Positions 1 to 7,394 of a stretch of DNA of 41,312 nucleotides are shown piece by piece. The DNA comes from an uncultured Patescibacteria group bacterium (GTDB lineage Bacteria; Patescibacteriota; JACMRA01). The stretch spans positions 1 through 41,312 of the forward strand of contig CALIJC010000032.1 of assembly GCA_938017575.1 (NCBI GenBank), written 5' to 3'. The notes under the pieces are model-generated. The model worked only from the letters and a program-made list of their open reading frames with translations. It did no database searches and was not told the DNA's origin. The number at the start of each line of letters is the position of its first letter. Position 1 is the first letter of the stretch. A program made the position numbers and the translations under genes.

Positions 1-542
1 GACTGAGCTGGTTCTGGCTGCGTTTCAGTTTCAGGTTTATCAGATTTTATTTCTTCTTTAATCCCTGCAACAGTAGAGGCAATATCTCCTGCTCTGTCCT
101 GGGCATCTTCACCACTCATTTTACTGACTTGATTATACACCTCATCCCCAATATATGGAGCATATTCTCCAATTCCCCAGTTCTGTTCGTTTAATAAACT
201 CGAAACGGCTTGGGCAGGGCTAAGATCAGGGAATTTTTCATAGGCCTGCTGTGCAAAATTTCTAACAAGCGAACTACTTTGGCCTGTTTTTCCTTGGAAT
301 ATATTCTGAATTAGATGAGCGGTATTATTAGGCTGGGTTAAATACCCTATGTCTTCTTGACTTAGACCCATTCGCTCAGAATTTTTAACAACATAGTTTA
401 TAGCCTCGTTTAAACTTGCCCCAGAATCATTAGCCCCACCCTTGAACATTTGACTGACCTTATCCGCAACCAAATCAAAATTCACACCCTCAGGAGGGAC
501 ATACTGCGAACCGTTTTTGTTATTGATTTTGATCGGATCCAT
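1..542 (-). CDS. Hypothetical soluble protein, C-terminus beyond window
   Basis: The frame is open from an ATG at 542 to the left edge, giving the first 180 residues. The start reads MDPIKINNKNGSQYVPPEG. There is no signal peptide and no membrane segment. The middle part is mostly helical with scattered aromatics. The visible C-terminal part (from about residue 165) becomes rich in Glu, Pro, Thr and Gln, like a disordered tail. I do not recognise the family. No stop lies within the window, so total length is unknown. No clear Shine-Dalgarno motif precedes the ATG. Confidence 0.75.
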   Translation of the reverse strand, partial: MDPIKINNKNGSQYVPPEGVNFDLVADKVSQMFKGGANDSGASLNEAINYVVKNSERMGLSQEDIGYLTQPNNTAHLIQNIFQGKTGQSSSLVRNFAQQAYEKFPDLSPAQAVSSLLNEQNWGIGEYAPYIGDEVYNQVSKMSGEDAQDRAGDIASTVAGIKEEIKSDKPETETQPEPAQ

Positions 543-596
543 ACCGTTAAATACACTATATAAAATAACTACATATTAGTCAAAGGAAAAACACCC

Positions 597-628
597 AACA
601 AAAAAGCCCCAGGTTAACCCCAAGGCTT
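597..628 (-). terminator. Intrinsic terminator of the 649-1095 gene
   Basis: Read on the minus strand, AAGCC pairs with GGCTT around an inner GGTTAACC palindrome, followed directly by a run of six T. It lies 20 bases past the stop of the small membrane protein gene and separates it from the gene at 1-542. Confidence 0.75.
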
Positions 629-648
629 ATATAAAAACTTGCATGTAA

Positions 649-1095
649 TCAAAGTGTTTGGTTTTCATCATCGCAAAGTCCATCATTGTTCAAATAGACG
701 TATGCAACTCTAGATTTGGTGACTCTTTCATGTGTTACTCGTTTATCAAAGAAATGCCAAACCGAATAGACATAATTTGAGTAATTCCCATCTTCGTAAG
801 TCTTTTTGACTTTCACAGCATAGTAAAAAAAGTAAACAAAAGACAATATATACAATAGTACAATTGCCACCATCAAAGCTGGAATTCCTGCCAGTCCCAC
901 AAATTGCAGAAATAATACTTTCGAATTAACTAAAACTACAATCAATTGAACAAGTAGCAGCTCCAAAAGAATAATAGCAGGTATGAATATTTTATAAGTA
1001 AAAATTCGGCTTTTTCTAATGTTATTTGGAATTCTTTTTATAAAGAGAATAAATTTAACAATAGAAATTAAAATAAATCCCACTAAACTCTTCAA
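649..1095 (-). CDS. Small multi-pass membrane protein, unknown function
   Basis: About 148 residues with three likely membrane helices: residues 4-20, about 38-58 and about 67-92. A short hydrophilic C-terminal tail follows, ending in NNDGLCDDENQTL. No family is recognised. Two starts are possible: GTG at 1104 and TTG at 1095. I prefer TTG at 1095, because GAGGTG, a good Shine-Dalgarno motif, sits a few bases upstream of it and overlaps the GTG. A promoter (TTGACG, 17 bp, TAATAT) lies upstream at 1128-1156. The gene therefore has its own transcript, although it follows yibE/F genes on the same strand. Confidence 0.65.
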   Translation of the reverse strand: MKSLVGFILISIVKFILFIKRIPNNIRKSRIFTYKIFIPAIILLELLLVQLIVVLVNSKVLFLQFVGLAGIPALMVAIVLLYILSFVYFFYYAVKVKKTYEDGNYSNYVYSVWHFFDKRVTHERVTKSRVAYVYLNNDGLCDDENQTL

Positions 1096-1127
1096 TTTCC
1101 CCACCTCACAAATTTATTTACTGCATT

Positions 1128-1156
1128 ATATTAGCATAAATATCAACCTTCGTCAA
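1128..1156 (-). promoter_or_regulatory. Promoter of the 649-1095 membrane protein
   Basis: On the minus strand TTGACG, a 17-bp spacer, then TAATAT. The -35 box overlaps the last codons of the upstream YibE/F gene, which ends at 1153. Confidence 0.6.
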
Positions 1157-2286
1157 TGTGTGTGAGTATGTTTAATCACAGATAATTTATTTAATTCTTT
1201 TTGGTTTAGTTTCGTATAATGTTTCGCTGCTAGCCATGTAGTAATTGGCACTGCTAAAACCAAAGCCGCACTACCCACTACAGATTGGATTATTTCTGAC
1301 ATAATAAACTCTGTGTTTAAATAATACCACCAAGGAAAAGATTGATAAACAAAAAATCCCAATATAGTTACCAACGAGCCGCCTAAATAAGCAAAAGCAA
1401 GTGTATTAACTAGCCCAACTATATGTTCCTTACCAATACCAAATGCTGTTTTATATAGCTCTTTAAAACTTATATTTATGTTTACTTTTTTTAAACTCTC
1501 AACAGCAGCTACCTGAGCCGTGGTAATATCATCTAGTACTCCCAGAGTTGAAATCATAATTCCTGCCAAAAATAGTCCCTGTAAATTAATTGCACTATCT
1601 GCGCTTTTTAACAAAGAAGACTCTTCAGAAAAATTACCTGAAATACCGACAAAGTTAGTTACAAGCCATGCCGAAGCAGCCGCAATAAAAAGAGTAATTA
1701 GTGTACCAAGCAAAGCAATTGTAGTCTTTCTATTAAATCCGTGAGCTAAATAAAACGTCAAGAAAGCTGCTAGTAAAACACCCACAATTGAAATTAAAAA
1801 TGGATCTGCCCCACTCATAATATTAGGAATAATATAAAGAGCAATTACCATTATGCTAGCTATCAATCCTAAAATTGACCAAAGCCCTCTAAAACCAGAA
1901 AAAGCAATTACCAAAGCAAAGAAAATTAGAATAATTACAACCAGCTTATTTAATCTAACAATGTCAGCAAAGAATATTTGGTTATCATCTGAAATAGAAA
2001 CATAAATTTTTTGTCCTTTTTTAACCTTTGTGGTTTGATCACTTCTTAGAGTCAACAACTCAATAGAATCTTTTCGACCTTTTTGAGGACCTTGGATTAT
2101 TTCAATATCTAATTGCTGAGTAGATCTATTATCATCATAAATTTGACTATCATCCTCTACTGACAGCACTTTTGCTTCATAAATTTTAATAGTGTTCTGT
2201 TGTGCATAGCTACTAACACCTCCAAATATATTCAACAAAGAAGATAATATTAATACAACTACCCCTACTCTTTTAAAAAAAAACAT
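1153..2286 (-). CDS. YibE/F family integral membrane protein (copy 1)
   Basis: This 377-residue protein has an N-terminal signal-type helix (about residues 8-28), an extracytoplasmic beta-rich domain (about 29-105), then seven or eight membrane helices. Family hallmarks are visible: a conserved GLWSILGL-like stretch, YLAHGFNRKT and LGVLDDITTAQVAAVE, followed by GKEHIVGLVNTLAFAYLGG. YibE/F proteins are predicted permeases without an established substrate. The C-terminus is histidine-rich (HTHTH). It is a close tandem paralogue of the gene at 2387-3520 (same architecture and motifs), with its own promoter at 2303-2331, so the two copies can be expressed separately. Confidence 0.85.
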   Translation of the reverse strand: MFFFKRVGVVVLILSSLLNIFGGVSSYAQQNTIKIYEAKVLSVEDDSQIYDDNRSTQQLDIEIIQGPQKGRKDSIELLTLRSDQTTKVKKGQKIYVSISDDNQIFFADIVRLNKLVVIILIFFALVIAFSGFRGLWSILGLIASIMVIALYIIPNIMSGADPFLISIVGVLLAAFLTFYLAHGFNRKTTIALLGTLITLFIAAASAWLVTNFVGISGNFSEESSLLKSADSAINLQGLFLAGIMISTLGVLDDITTAQVAAVESLKKVNINISFKELYKTAFGIGKEHIVGLVNTLAFAYLGGSLVTILGFFVYQSFPWWYYLNTEFIMSEIIQSVVGSAALVLAVPITTWLAAKHYTKLNQKELNKLSVIKHTHTH

Positions 2287-2302
2287 AATTATTTATAGAT
2301 CG

Positions 2303-2331
2303 AGTATAATTTTAGGTTTATGTTTGTTCAA
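2303..2331 (-). promoter_or_regulatory. Promoter of YibE/F copy 1
   Basis: On the minus strand TTGAAC, 17 bp, TATACT; the ATG at 2286 follows the -10 box by 16 bases. Confidence 0.7.
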
Positions 2332-2386
2332 TAATATAAAATTAGCAAACCCACACTCATGGAACACCACAAGAAGGCACATTTAA

Positions 2387-3520
2387 TTAATGAACGTGTG
2401 TGTGAACCTCGTGAGAAGAACCCTTTGCCAGCTGCTCCTTACTAAGGCTTTCATAAATTTTACATGCCAAAAATGTCGTAATTGGAACAGCCAGCACCAA
2501 TGCAATACTTCCAACTAGTGATTGAACAATTTCTGTAGCAATAAATTCACTATTTAGAATATACCACCATGGGTTAGAATTGTTGAAACTGAACAAAAGA
2601 ATCAGTGCAAATGAAGAACCAATATAAGCAAAAGCCAATGTATTTACGAGCCCTGCTATATGTTCCTTACCAATTGAGTAACTCCTTTTAAATAGCTCAG
2701 TAAATTTTAAATTATAATTAGCTTTTTTAATTTGTTCTACAGCGGCAACTTGCGCAGTGGTTATATCATCAAGCACACCCAAAGTTCCAAGCATCACACC
2801 ACCTAAAAACAATCCTCTTAGATCTAGGTTTTCTAGTACACCTCTTTGAAGATAAACTGTGTCTTCTGAATAGTTACCAGTCAAAAACAAAAACCTTGTA
2901 AAAAACCATGCTAATAAACCAGCTATTACTAGTGTAATCATTGTACCAATTAGTGCAATTGTAGTTCTCCTGTTAAACCCATGAGCAAAATAAAAAGACA
3001 CTAGCGCAGCAACTACAATACCCTGAAGAGACACAAAAAATGGATCGTTGCCTGCAATAATCATTGGTATTATATAAAAAGCTATTATTAATATTGAGCT
3101 ACCTAAACCAAAAATTGAGCCTAGCCCCCTCTTACCTGCAAGAGCAACTACCACCACAAAAAACAAAGCAAATATTAACCATATCCTTGGAAGTCTATTT
3201 CGATCACCAAAAAAATAATCACCATTAATACCCTTGATCAAATAAATACTATCCCCTTCTCCATATTTATAATCACTATCTGCATTACGAACAGATGCAT
3301 TAATAGTGACAATTTGGTCACTATCAGGTCCTTCTAAAATTTCGACCTCTAGTTTTTGATTAATAAAGTCGCTATTAACAAAACTAGTATCTAATCGTTC
3401 TGATAAAACCTTGCCTTTTACAATTGTGTTTTGATCTTGAGCATTTACTGATAATGAACAAAATACCCCAAACAATAACATAATCCCAAAAACTATACTT
3501 ACCCAGGTTCTTTTTAGCAT
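2387..3520 (-). CDS. YibE/F family integral membrane protein (copy 2)
   Basis: Paralogue of the neighbouring gene: N-terminal signal-type helix, an extracytoplasmic domain, then repeated membrane helices carrying YFAHGFNRRT, LGVLDDITTAQVAAVE and GKEHIAGLVNTLAFAYIG. The C-terminus is again histidine-rich (HEVHTHVH). A longer frame starts with TTG at 3544, but I choose ATG at 3520 (377 residues). The promoter at 3527-3555 has its -10 box exactly 6 bases before this ATG, so a transcript would start at the ATG itself. The substrate is unknown; the His-rich tail could hint at metal contact, but that is speculation. Confidence 0.85.
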   Translation of the reverse strand: MLKRTWVSIVFGIMLLFGVFCSLSVNAQDQNTIVKGKVLSERLDTSFVNSDFINQKLEVEILEGPDSDQIVTINASVRNADSDYKYGEGDSIYLIKGINGDYFFGDRNRLPRIWLIFALFFVVVVALAGKRGLGSIFGLGSSILIIAFYIIPMIIAGNDPFFVSLQGIVVAALVSFYFAHGFNRRTTIALIGTMITLVIAGLLAWFFTRFLFLTGNYSEDTVYLQRGVLENLDLRGLFLGGVMLGTLGVLDDITTAQVAAVEQIKKANYNLKFTELFKRSYSIGKEHIAGLVNTLAFAYIGSSFALILLFSFNNSNPWWYILNSEFIATEIVQSLVGSIALVLAVPITTFLACKIYESLSKEQLAKGSSHEVHTHVH

Positions 3521-3526
3521 ATTCAA

Positions 3527-3555
3527 AATAAAATACAATTTCAATTACTAGTCAA
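3527..3555 (-). promoter_or_regulatory. Leaderless-type promoter of YibE/F copy 2
   Basis: Minus strand TTGACT, 17 bp, TTTATT, then 6 bases to ATG at 3520. It lies back to back with the dnaK promoter. Confidence 0.6.
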
Positions 3556-3577
3556 AATTAGCAACCTCACTCCTTCC

Positions 3578-3606
3578 TTGACAAAAATATAACAAATATT
3601 TATATT
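3578..3606 (+). promoter_or_regulatory. Promoter of dnaK
   Basis: TTGACA, 17 bp, TATATT. The leader to the dnaK ATG is about 50 bases. I see no CIRCE-type inverted repeat near it. Confidence 0.75.
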
Positions 3607-3663
3607 AATACTATCTTATTGAGATACAATTTTATAAATTTTCAATACGCAATAAATAATAAT

Positions 3664-5577
3664 ATGTCTATAGTTTTAGGAATTGACCTCGGAACAACAA
3701 ACTCTGCCATGGCTTATGTCGTTGGTGGAAAACCAAAGATTATCGAAAACGCTGAAGGAGCTCGAACTACCCCATCTGTTTTTTTCTTCAATCCAAAAGA
3801 TAACTCTGTAACAATTGGTGAAGTAGCCAAAAGAAACAGTGTTTTAAACCCAGAAAATACTTTTTATGAAGTTAAAAGGTTTATTGGACACTCTTTTACA
3901 GACAAAGAAGTCTCTGATGACAGCACATTCATGCCATACAAAGTTTCAAATGATGGCGGAAAAATCAAAATGGAAACTAAAGATGGTAAAAAATATTCTC
4001 CAGAAGAAGTTTCTGCTGCAATTTTACGTAAATTAAAATCTGACGCCGAGGCTAAACTAGGGCAATCAATTTCTGAAGCTGTAATTACAGTTCCTGCATA
4101 TTTTGATGACTCTCAACGACAAGCTACAAAAGATGCTGGTGAAATTGCCGGACTAAAAGTATTACGTATTATTAATGAGCCCACTGCCGCTGCTTTGGCA
4201 TATGGTTTTGAAAAAGGAAGTGATGAAAAAGTCCTAGTATACGATCTTGGAGGTGGAACTTTTGATGTAACTGTCCTAGAAATCTCAAATGAAACTATAG
4301 AAGTATTAGCAACTAATGGTGATACTCACTTAGGTGGTCACGATTTTGATAAAAAAATTATTGATCATATCATTGGCGAATTCAGAAAAGATACTGGAAT
4401 TGATTTATCTCAAGACAAAGCTGCTATCCAACGTATCAAAGAAGCTTCAGAAAAAGCAAAACACGATCTTTCAACTCAAAGCGAACATCAAATCAATCTT
4501 CCATTTATCACAATGGGCGCTGATAACCAACCTCAACATTTGCTGCTTACTCTAACTAGAGCAAAATTAGAAGAATTGGTTTCTGATTTAGTACAAAAAA
4601 CTTTAGAACCAGTTAAAAAAGCCCTTGCAGATAGTGGTTTAGACAAAGGACAAATCAACGAAATCATTATGGTAGGAGGTATGACTCGTATGCCAATGGT
4701 TCAAAAAGCTGTTGAGGAGTACTTTGGCAAAAAACCTAACTTAACTGTTAACCCAGATGAGGTTGTAGCAATGGGTGCTGCAATTCAAGGAGCTGTACTT
4801 AAAGGAGATGTTAAAGATATTTTGCTATTAGATGTCACACCATTAACTCTTGCAATTGAAACTGCTGGAAATATCGCAACTCCAATGATTCCAAGAAATA
4901 CAACTATTCCTACAAGTAAATCTCAAGTCTTTAGTACTTATGCTGACAATCAGACTGCTGTTGACGTACATGTTGTCCAAGGTGAAAGGCCTCTGGCTGC
5001 TGATAACAAATCACTTGGTAAATTTACACTTTCAGGAATTCCACCAGCTCCAAGGGGAGTTCCACAAATCGAAGTTGTATTTGATTTAGATGCAAATGGA
5101 ATTTTGAAAGTCACCGCTTCTGACAAAGGAACAGGTAAACAAGCTGATATTACGATTACTGGTTCTTCTACTCTATCCGAGGAAGAAAAACAAAGTGCAA
5201 TTGATGAGGCAGAAAGACAGAAAGAAGCAGATTTAGCTAAAAAATCTAAAATTGAAGCTAAAAACCAAGCCGAAAACACCATATTCCAAACTGAAAAGTT
5301 AATCACTGATATGGGTGAAAAACTATCTAGTGAAGATAAAGAAAATATCACCAAGATTAAAACTGAACTAGAAGAATTAGTTAAAAACGAAGATTCAAAT
5401 AAGGATGATATGGAAGCAAAATCCAAAGAACTACAAGACTCTTTAATGAAAATCGGTGAAAAAATCTATTCTACCAACCAACAAGAAGCCCCAGCCTCAG
5501 GAGAAACAGAAACACCAAAGCCAGAAACACCACAACCTGATGCAGCTCAAGATGTTGATAGCACACCAAAGGCGTAA
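3664..5577 (+). CDS. dnaK: Chaperone DnaK (Hsp70)
   Basis: Cytoplasmic ATP-dependent chaperone, 637 residues from ATG 3664. An in-frame ATG lies 45 bases upstream (3619), but family alignment starts at [17 protein letters not shown]. Hallmarks: phosphate-1 loop [24 protein letters not shown], phosphate-2 [15 protein letters not shown], adenosine motif MVGGMTRMP, the interdomain linker [12 protein letters not shown], then the substrate-binding and helical lid domains. The disordered tail is rich in Pro, Glu and Thr and ends DSTPKA rather than the usual EEVD-like end. No grpE or dnaJ is adjacent; the gene appears to be transcribed alone between its promoter and the inverted repeat at 5602-5629. 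Confidence 0.98.
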   Translation: MSIVLGIDLGTTNSAMAYVVGGKPKIIENAEGARTTPSVFFFNPKDNSVTIGEVAKRNSVLNPENTFYEVKRFIGHSFTDKEVSDDSTFMPYKVSNDGGKIKMETKDGKKYSPEEVSAAILRKLKSDAEAKLGQSISEAVITVPAYFDDSQRQATKDAGEIAGLKVLRIINEPTAAALAYGFEKGSDEKVLVYDLGGGTFDVTVLEISNETIEVLATNGDTHLGGHDFDKKIIDHIIGEFRKDTGIDLSQDKAAIQRIKEASEKAKHDLSTQSEHQINLPFITMGADNQPQHLLLTLTRAKLEELVSDLVQKTLEPVKKALADSGLDKGQINEIIMVGGMTRMPMVQKAVEEYFGKKPNLTVNPDEVVAMGAAIQGAVLKGDVKDILLLDVTPLTLAIETAGNIATPMIPRNTTIPTSKSQVFSTYADNQTAVDVHVVQGERPLAADNKSLGKFTLSGIPPAPRGVPQIEVVFDLDANGILKVTASDKGTGKQADITITGSSTLSEEEKQSAIDEAERQKEADLAKKSKIEAKNQAENTIFQTEKLITDMGEKLSSEDKENITKIKTELEELVKNEDSNKDDMEAKSKELQDSLMKIGEKIYSTNQQEAPASGETETPKPETPQPDAAQDVDSTPKA

Positions 5578-5601
5578 AGCCTCGCTCATAATCTACGACC
5601 A

Positions 5602-5629
5602 TTAATCTCCGCCATATGGCGGAGATTAA
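5602..5629 (+). terminator. Perfect 28-bp palindrome after dnaK
   Basis: A perfect 14+14 palindrome (TTAATCTCCGCCAT and its complement) begins 24 bases past the dnaK stop and lies before the convergent gene ending at 5654. It probably ends transcription from both sides, but it lacks a proper T-run on either side. Confidence 0.6.
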
Positions 5630-5653
5630 ATTTAGTGAGTATAATATCAAAAA

Positions 5654-5989
5654 TTAGAAATACCTCATTATACAATGTGATGAGTTTAGATTGCTTTTTA
5701 TATTATCAAAATTGATTTGAGATCTAGTGTATTTATATCCATAACTAAATCTACGCATCCTATAAAAGTTACTATTAATGTTTCTATTTATCATTCCAGT
5801 ATTGTCGCTACATTTAAACCGTAAATTCGTACCCATACTATCTAAATATGAACCTGTGAGCTTACCATTAGAATAACTAGATTGGAAACTCCTCTGTGAG
5901 CCAGCGTGTCCGTTAACACTAAATGCAAAAAACCCTGCTACGAAAGCGGTTAATATTATTAGTGTAACATTTATATTTCTAAAATACAT
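5654..5989 (-). CDS. Small secreted protein, unknown function
   Basis: 111 residues from ATG 5989 (MYFRNINVTL). A longer frame starts at 6025 but would run into the hairpin at 6006-6040. An N-terminal signal peptide covers about residues 1-28, with a cleavage-like site at NGHA before GSQ. The mature part is Ser/Asn/Arg/Tyr-rich and has just two cysteines (in FKCSDN and SSHCIM), possibly forming one disulfide. No family is recognised. It is the last of three small secreted proteins on this strand downstream of signal peptidase I. Confidence 0.6.
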   Translation of the reverse strand: MYFRNINVTLIILTAFVAGFFAFSVNGHAGSQRSFQSSYSNGKLTGSYLDSMGTNLRFKCSDNTGMINRNINSNFYRMRRFSYGYKYTRSQINFDNIKSNLNSSHCIMRYF

Positions 5990-6005
5990 AATATGTTTAT
6001 TTAAC

Positions 6006-6040
6006 CATATACGGAGCTGAATCATTCAGCTCCGTATATG
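6006..6040 (-). terminator. Near-loopless 17-bp inverted repeat between secreted-protein genes
   Basis: A perfect 17-bp stem (CATATACGGAGCTGAAT and its complement) is separated by a single base. It lies 10 bases beyond the stop of the Q-rich protein gene (6051-6560) and just upstream of the next gene. No T-run follows on the minus strand, so it may be a processing or stabilising hairpin between two cistrons rather than a strict terminator. Confidence 0.55.
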
Positions 6041-6050
6041 TAATTATAAT

Positions 6051-6560
6051 TTAGTATTGTGTTTGAGATTGTCCTTGGAATTGAGTTTGTGATCCATGTC
6101 CAAATTGCGCTTGATTTTGACCAGCTCCTTGGTTTTGGTTGTTACCCCATCCAGACTGGTGTTGAGCTTGTTGCTGCTCTTGATTCTGCCATCCTCCGAA
6201 AGCTTGGAATTGGTGTTGACCAGCTCCTTGGTTTTGGTTGTTTGACCATCCAGACTGATTTTGGTTTTGAGTAGTTCCTTGAGATTGATCTCCATAACCA
6301 ATTTGTCCTTGATCTTGACCGATACCTTGGTTTTGGTTGTTCCAATAACCTGTTTGACTTTGAGTTTGACCTGTTCCTTGGAACTGAGAACCGCCACCTA
6401 ATTGGAATTGATTCTGGCCTGTTCCTTGGTTTTGGTTGTTATAGTTTGGATAGTACCACGCACTTCCAGAAATTGTTGTTAAAGCAAACAATGCAAGTGT
6501 TAAAAATACTGCTGAAAATAGTGTAACTAATGTCTTTGAATTAACTGTTTTTGTTGTCAT
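6051..6560 (-). CDS. Secreted glutamine-rich repeat protein (amyloid-like candidate)
   Basis: 169 residues. Residues 1-34 form a signal peptide with a cleavage-like site SGSA before WYY. From residue 41 to the end the mature protein is four copies of a unit of exactly 33 residues (41-73, 74-106, 107-139 and a last copy of 30, 140-169). Each copy opens with NNQNQGxGQxQxQ and has a second half like GxQxQGxxQxQxQxG. About one third of mature residues are Gln; there is no Cys and almost no charge. Alternating x-Q-x-Q suggests beta strands with a Gln ladder on one face, as in curlin-type amyloids or beta-solenoids. That comparison is an inference from pattern only. No CsgG- or CsgB-like gene is in the window. 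Confidence 0.8.
   Translation of the reverse strand: MTTKTVNSKTLVTLFSAVFLTLALFALTTISGSAWYYPNYNNQNQGTGQNQFQLGGGSQFQGTGQTQSQTGYWNNQNQGIGQDQGQIGYGDQSQGTTQNQNQSGWSNNQNQGAGQHQFQAFGGWQNQEQQQAQHQSGWGNNQNQGAGQNQAQFGHGSQTQFQGQSQTQY
6127..6444. repeat. 99-bp tandem periodicity inside the Q-rich gene
   Basis: The plus-strand motif CCTTGGTTTTGGTTGTT recurs at 6127, 6226, 6325 and 6424, each exactly 99 bases apart. Sequence between these marks is diverged at the base level, so this is an old, selected coding repeat rather than a fresh duplication. Confidence 0.9.
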
Positions 6561-6589
6561 AAAATTTAAAAAAATAAGAATTTAATAAT

Positions 6590-6611
6590 AAAAAGCTTGG
6601 TACCATAAGCT
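6590..6611 (-). promoter_or_regulatory. Hairpin in the leader of the Q-rich gene
   Basis: Read on the minus strand, AGCTT and AAGCT flank GGTACC, and TTTTTATT follows. It sits in the 5' leader between the promoter (6620-6648) and the ATG at 6560. It resembles a weak terminator or attenuator; no function is demonstrated. Confidence 0.35.
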
Positions 6612-6619
6612 GTATTTTT

Positions 6620-6648
6620 TGTTTAAAAATATAAATCATTAATGTCAA
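6620..6648 (-). promoter_or_regulatory. Promoter of the Q-rich repeat gene
   Basis: Minus strand TTGACA, 17 bp, TAAACA. The -35 is a perfect match; the -10 is weak. The leader is about 55 bases. Confidence 0.5.
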
Positions 6649-6814
6649 CAAAAAAATCTTAAAATTCTAAATTATTTTTTTTCCTTTTTTTATTAATTTA
6701 ATAACACTAACACAGAAAAAAACTGAGAAAAATTATAAAAATTATTAGGAAAAAAACTTTGCCTATGTTTTAGACAATTATACTAATTTTTTTGTTTAAA
6801 TAGAGAAAAAGTGA

Positions 6815-6850
6815 AAAAAAAGTGAAACACAATTTAGTTTCACTTTTTTT
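6815..6850 (-). terminator. Intrinsic terminator of the second Q-rich gene
   Basis: A 14-bp stem AAAAAAAGTGAAAC / GTTTCACTTTTTTT with an 8-base loop gives AGTGAAAC pairing followed by a T-run on the minus strand, 17 bases after the stop at 6867. The structure also reads as a terminator on the plus strand. Confidence 0.75.
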
Positions 6851-6866
6851 CTGTAGAAAATTTTGT

Positions 6867-7325
6867 TTATTGAACCTGATTTTGGAATTGATTTTGATAT
6901 TGATAATGATCACCCCATTGATTTTGATTTTGGTTCAAATATTGATATTGGTTATTAAAAGTTTGATATTGTAATTCAACCTGACTTTGAATTTGAGCTC
7001 CAACTCCATTTTGCTCTTGGTATTGATAATTCCCTTGCTCCTGTGCACCAATATGATTCTGCTGTGATTGATATTGAATTTGTTCTTGAGTTTGGTGGCA
7101 GTCTAGACCCCATTGGTACTGATATTGATATTGCCAGTCAGCGATAATATAATGATTACCATATTGATTTTGGTAAGAATACTCAACTTGATTACAGTTG
7201 TTTCCTCCACTATAGCTCCTTTGATTTTGCCAGGCATTACTATCGATACTAGTAAAAGAAAAAGGTATCATTAAAATCGAAAAAATAAATAAATAGTTAA
7301 AAAATTTCATATAATTTGCATTCAT
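6867..7325 (-). CDS. Secreted Gln/Asn/Tyr-rich protein
   Basis: 152 residues. An N-terminal signal peptide covers about residues 1-31, ending SIDSNA before WQNQ; the mature form begins with Trp, as in the neighbouring Q-rich protein. The mature part is dominated by alternating Gln, such as QYQYQYQW, QEQIQYQSQQ and QNQNQWGD, but lacks the exact 33-residue period of its neighbour. Two cysteines (44 and 76) could pair. ATG at 7310 (MKFFNYLF) is an alternative start that would give a more classic signal peptide. Composition and signal peptide suggest it works with the 6051-6560 product on the cell surface, perhaps as a co-polymer or nucleator; this is inference. Confidence 0.75.
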   Translation of the reverse strand: MNANYMKFFNYLFIFSILMIPFSFTSIDSNAWQNQRSYSGGNNCNQVEYSYQNQYGNHYIIADWQYQYQYQWGLDCHQTQEQIQYQSQQNHIGAQEQGNYQYQEQNGVGAQIQSQVELQYQTFNNQYQYLNQNQNQWGDHYQYQNQFQNQVQ

Positions 7326-7394
7326 AAATAAAAAATAGCTAATTAAAGCTATTAAATCTATTCTTGGATAATACTGAGTTTGTCAATATATTAT

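Larger units (their letters stand above)
6561..6866. other. AT-rich intergenic region between the two Q-rich genes
   Basis: 306 bases without a gene. It holds the leader and promoter of the 6051-6560 gene and the terminator of the 6867-7325 gene. The rest (about 6650-6810) is extremely A/T-rich with A and T runs and shows no coding frame or clear structure. Confidence 0.7.

Noticed and set aside
4950..5426. 158-codon minus-strand frame antisense to dnaK
   Set aside because: Ser/Leu-rich composition is typical of the reverse frame of a conserved gene; no promoter or start signal is seen.
6044..6397. Long minus-strand frame rich in Lys/Thr and other frames (6059-6274 plus, 6142-6345 minus) over the Q-rich gene
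   Set aside because: They are shadows of the repetitive Q-rich gene in other frames. Only the 6051-6560 frame has a signal peptide and a meaningful repeat.
6127..6444. Regularly spaced 17-bp repeat that could be taken for CRISPR
   Set aside because: The spacing is exactly 99 bp, a multiple of three, inside an open coding frame; the regions between marks are coding repeats and no cas gene is present.
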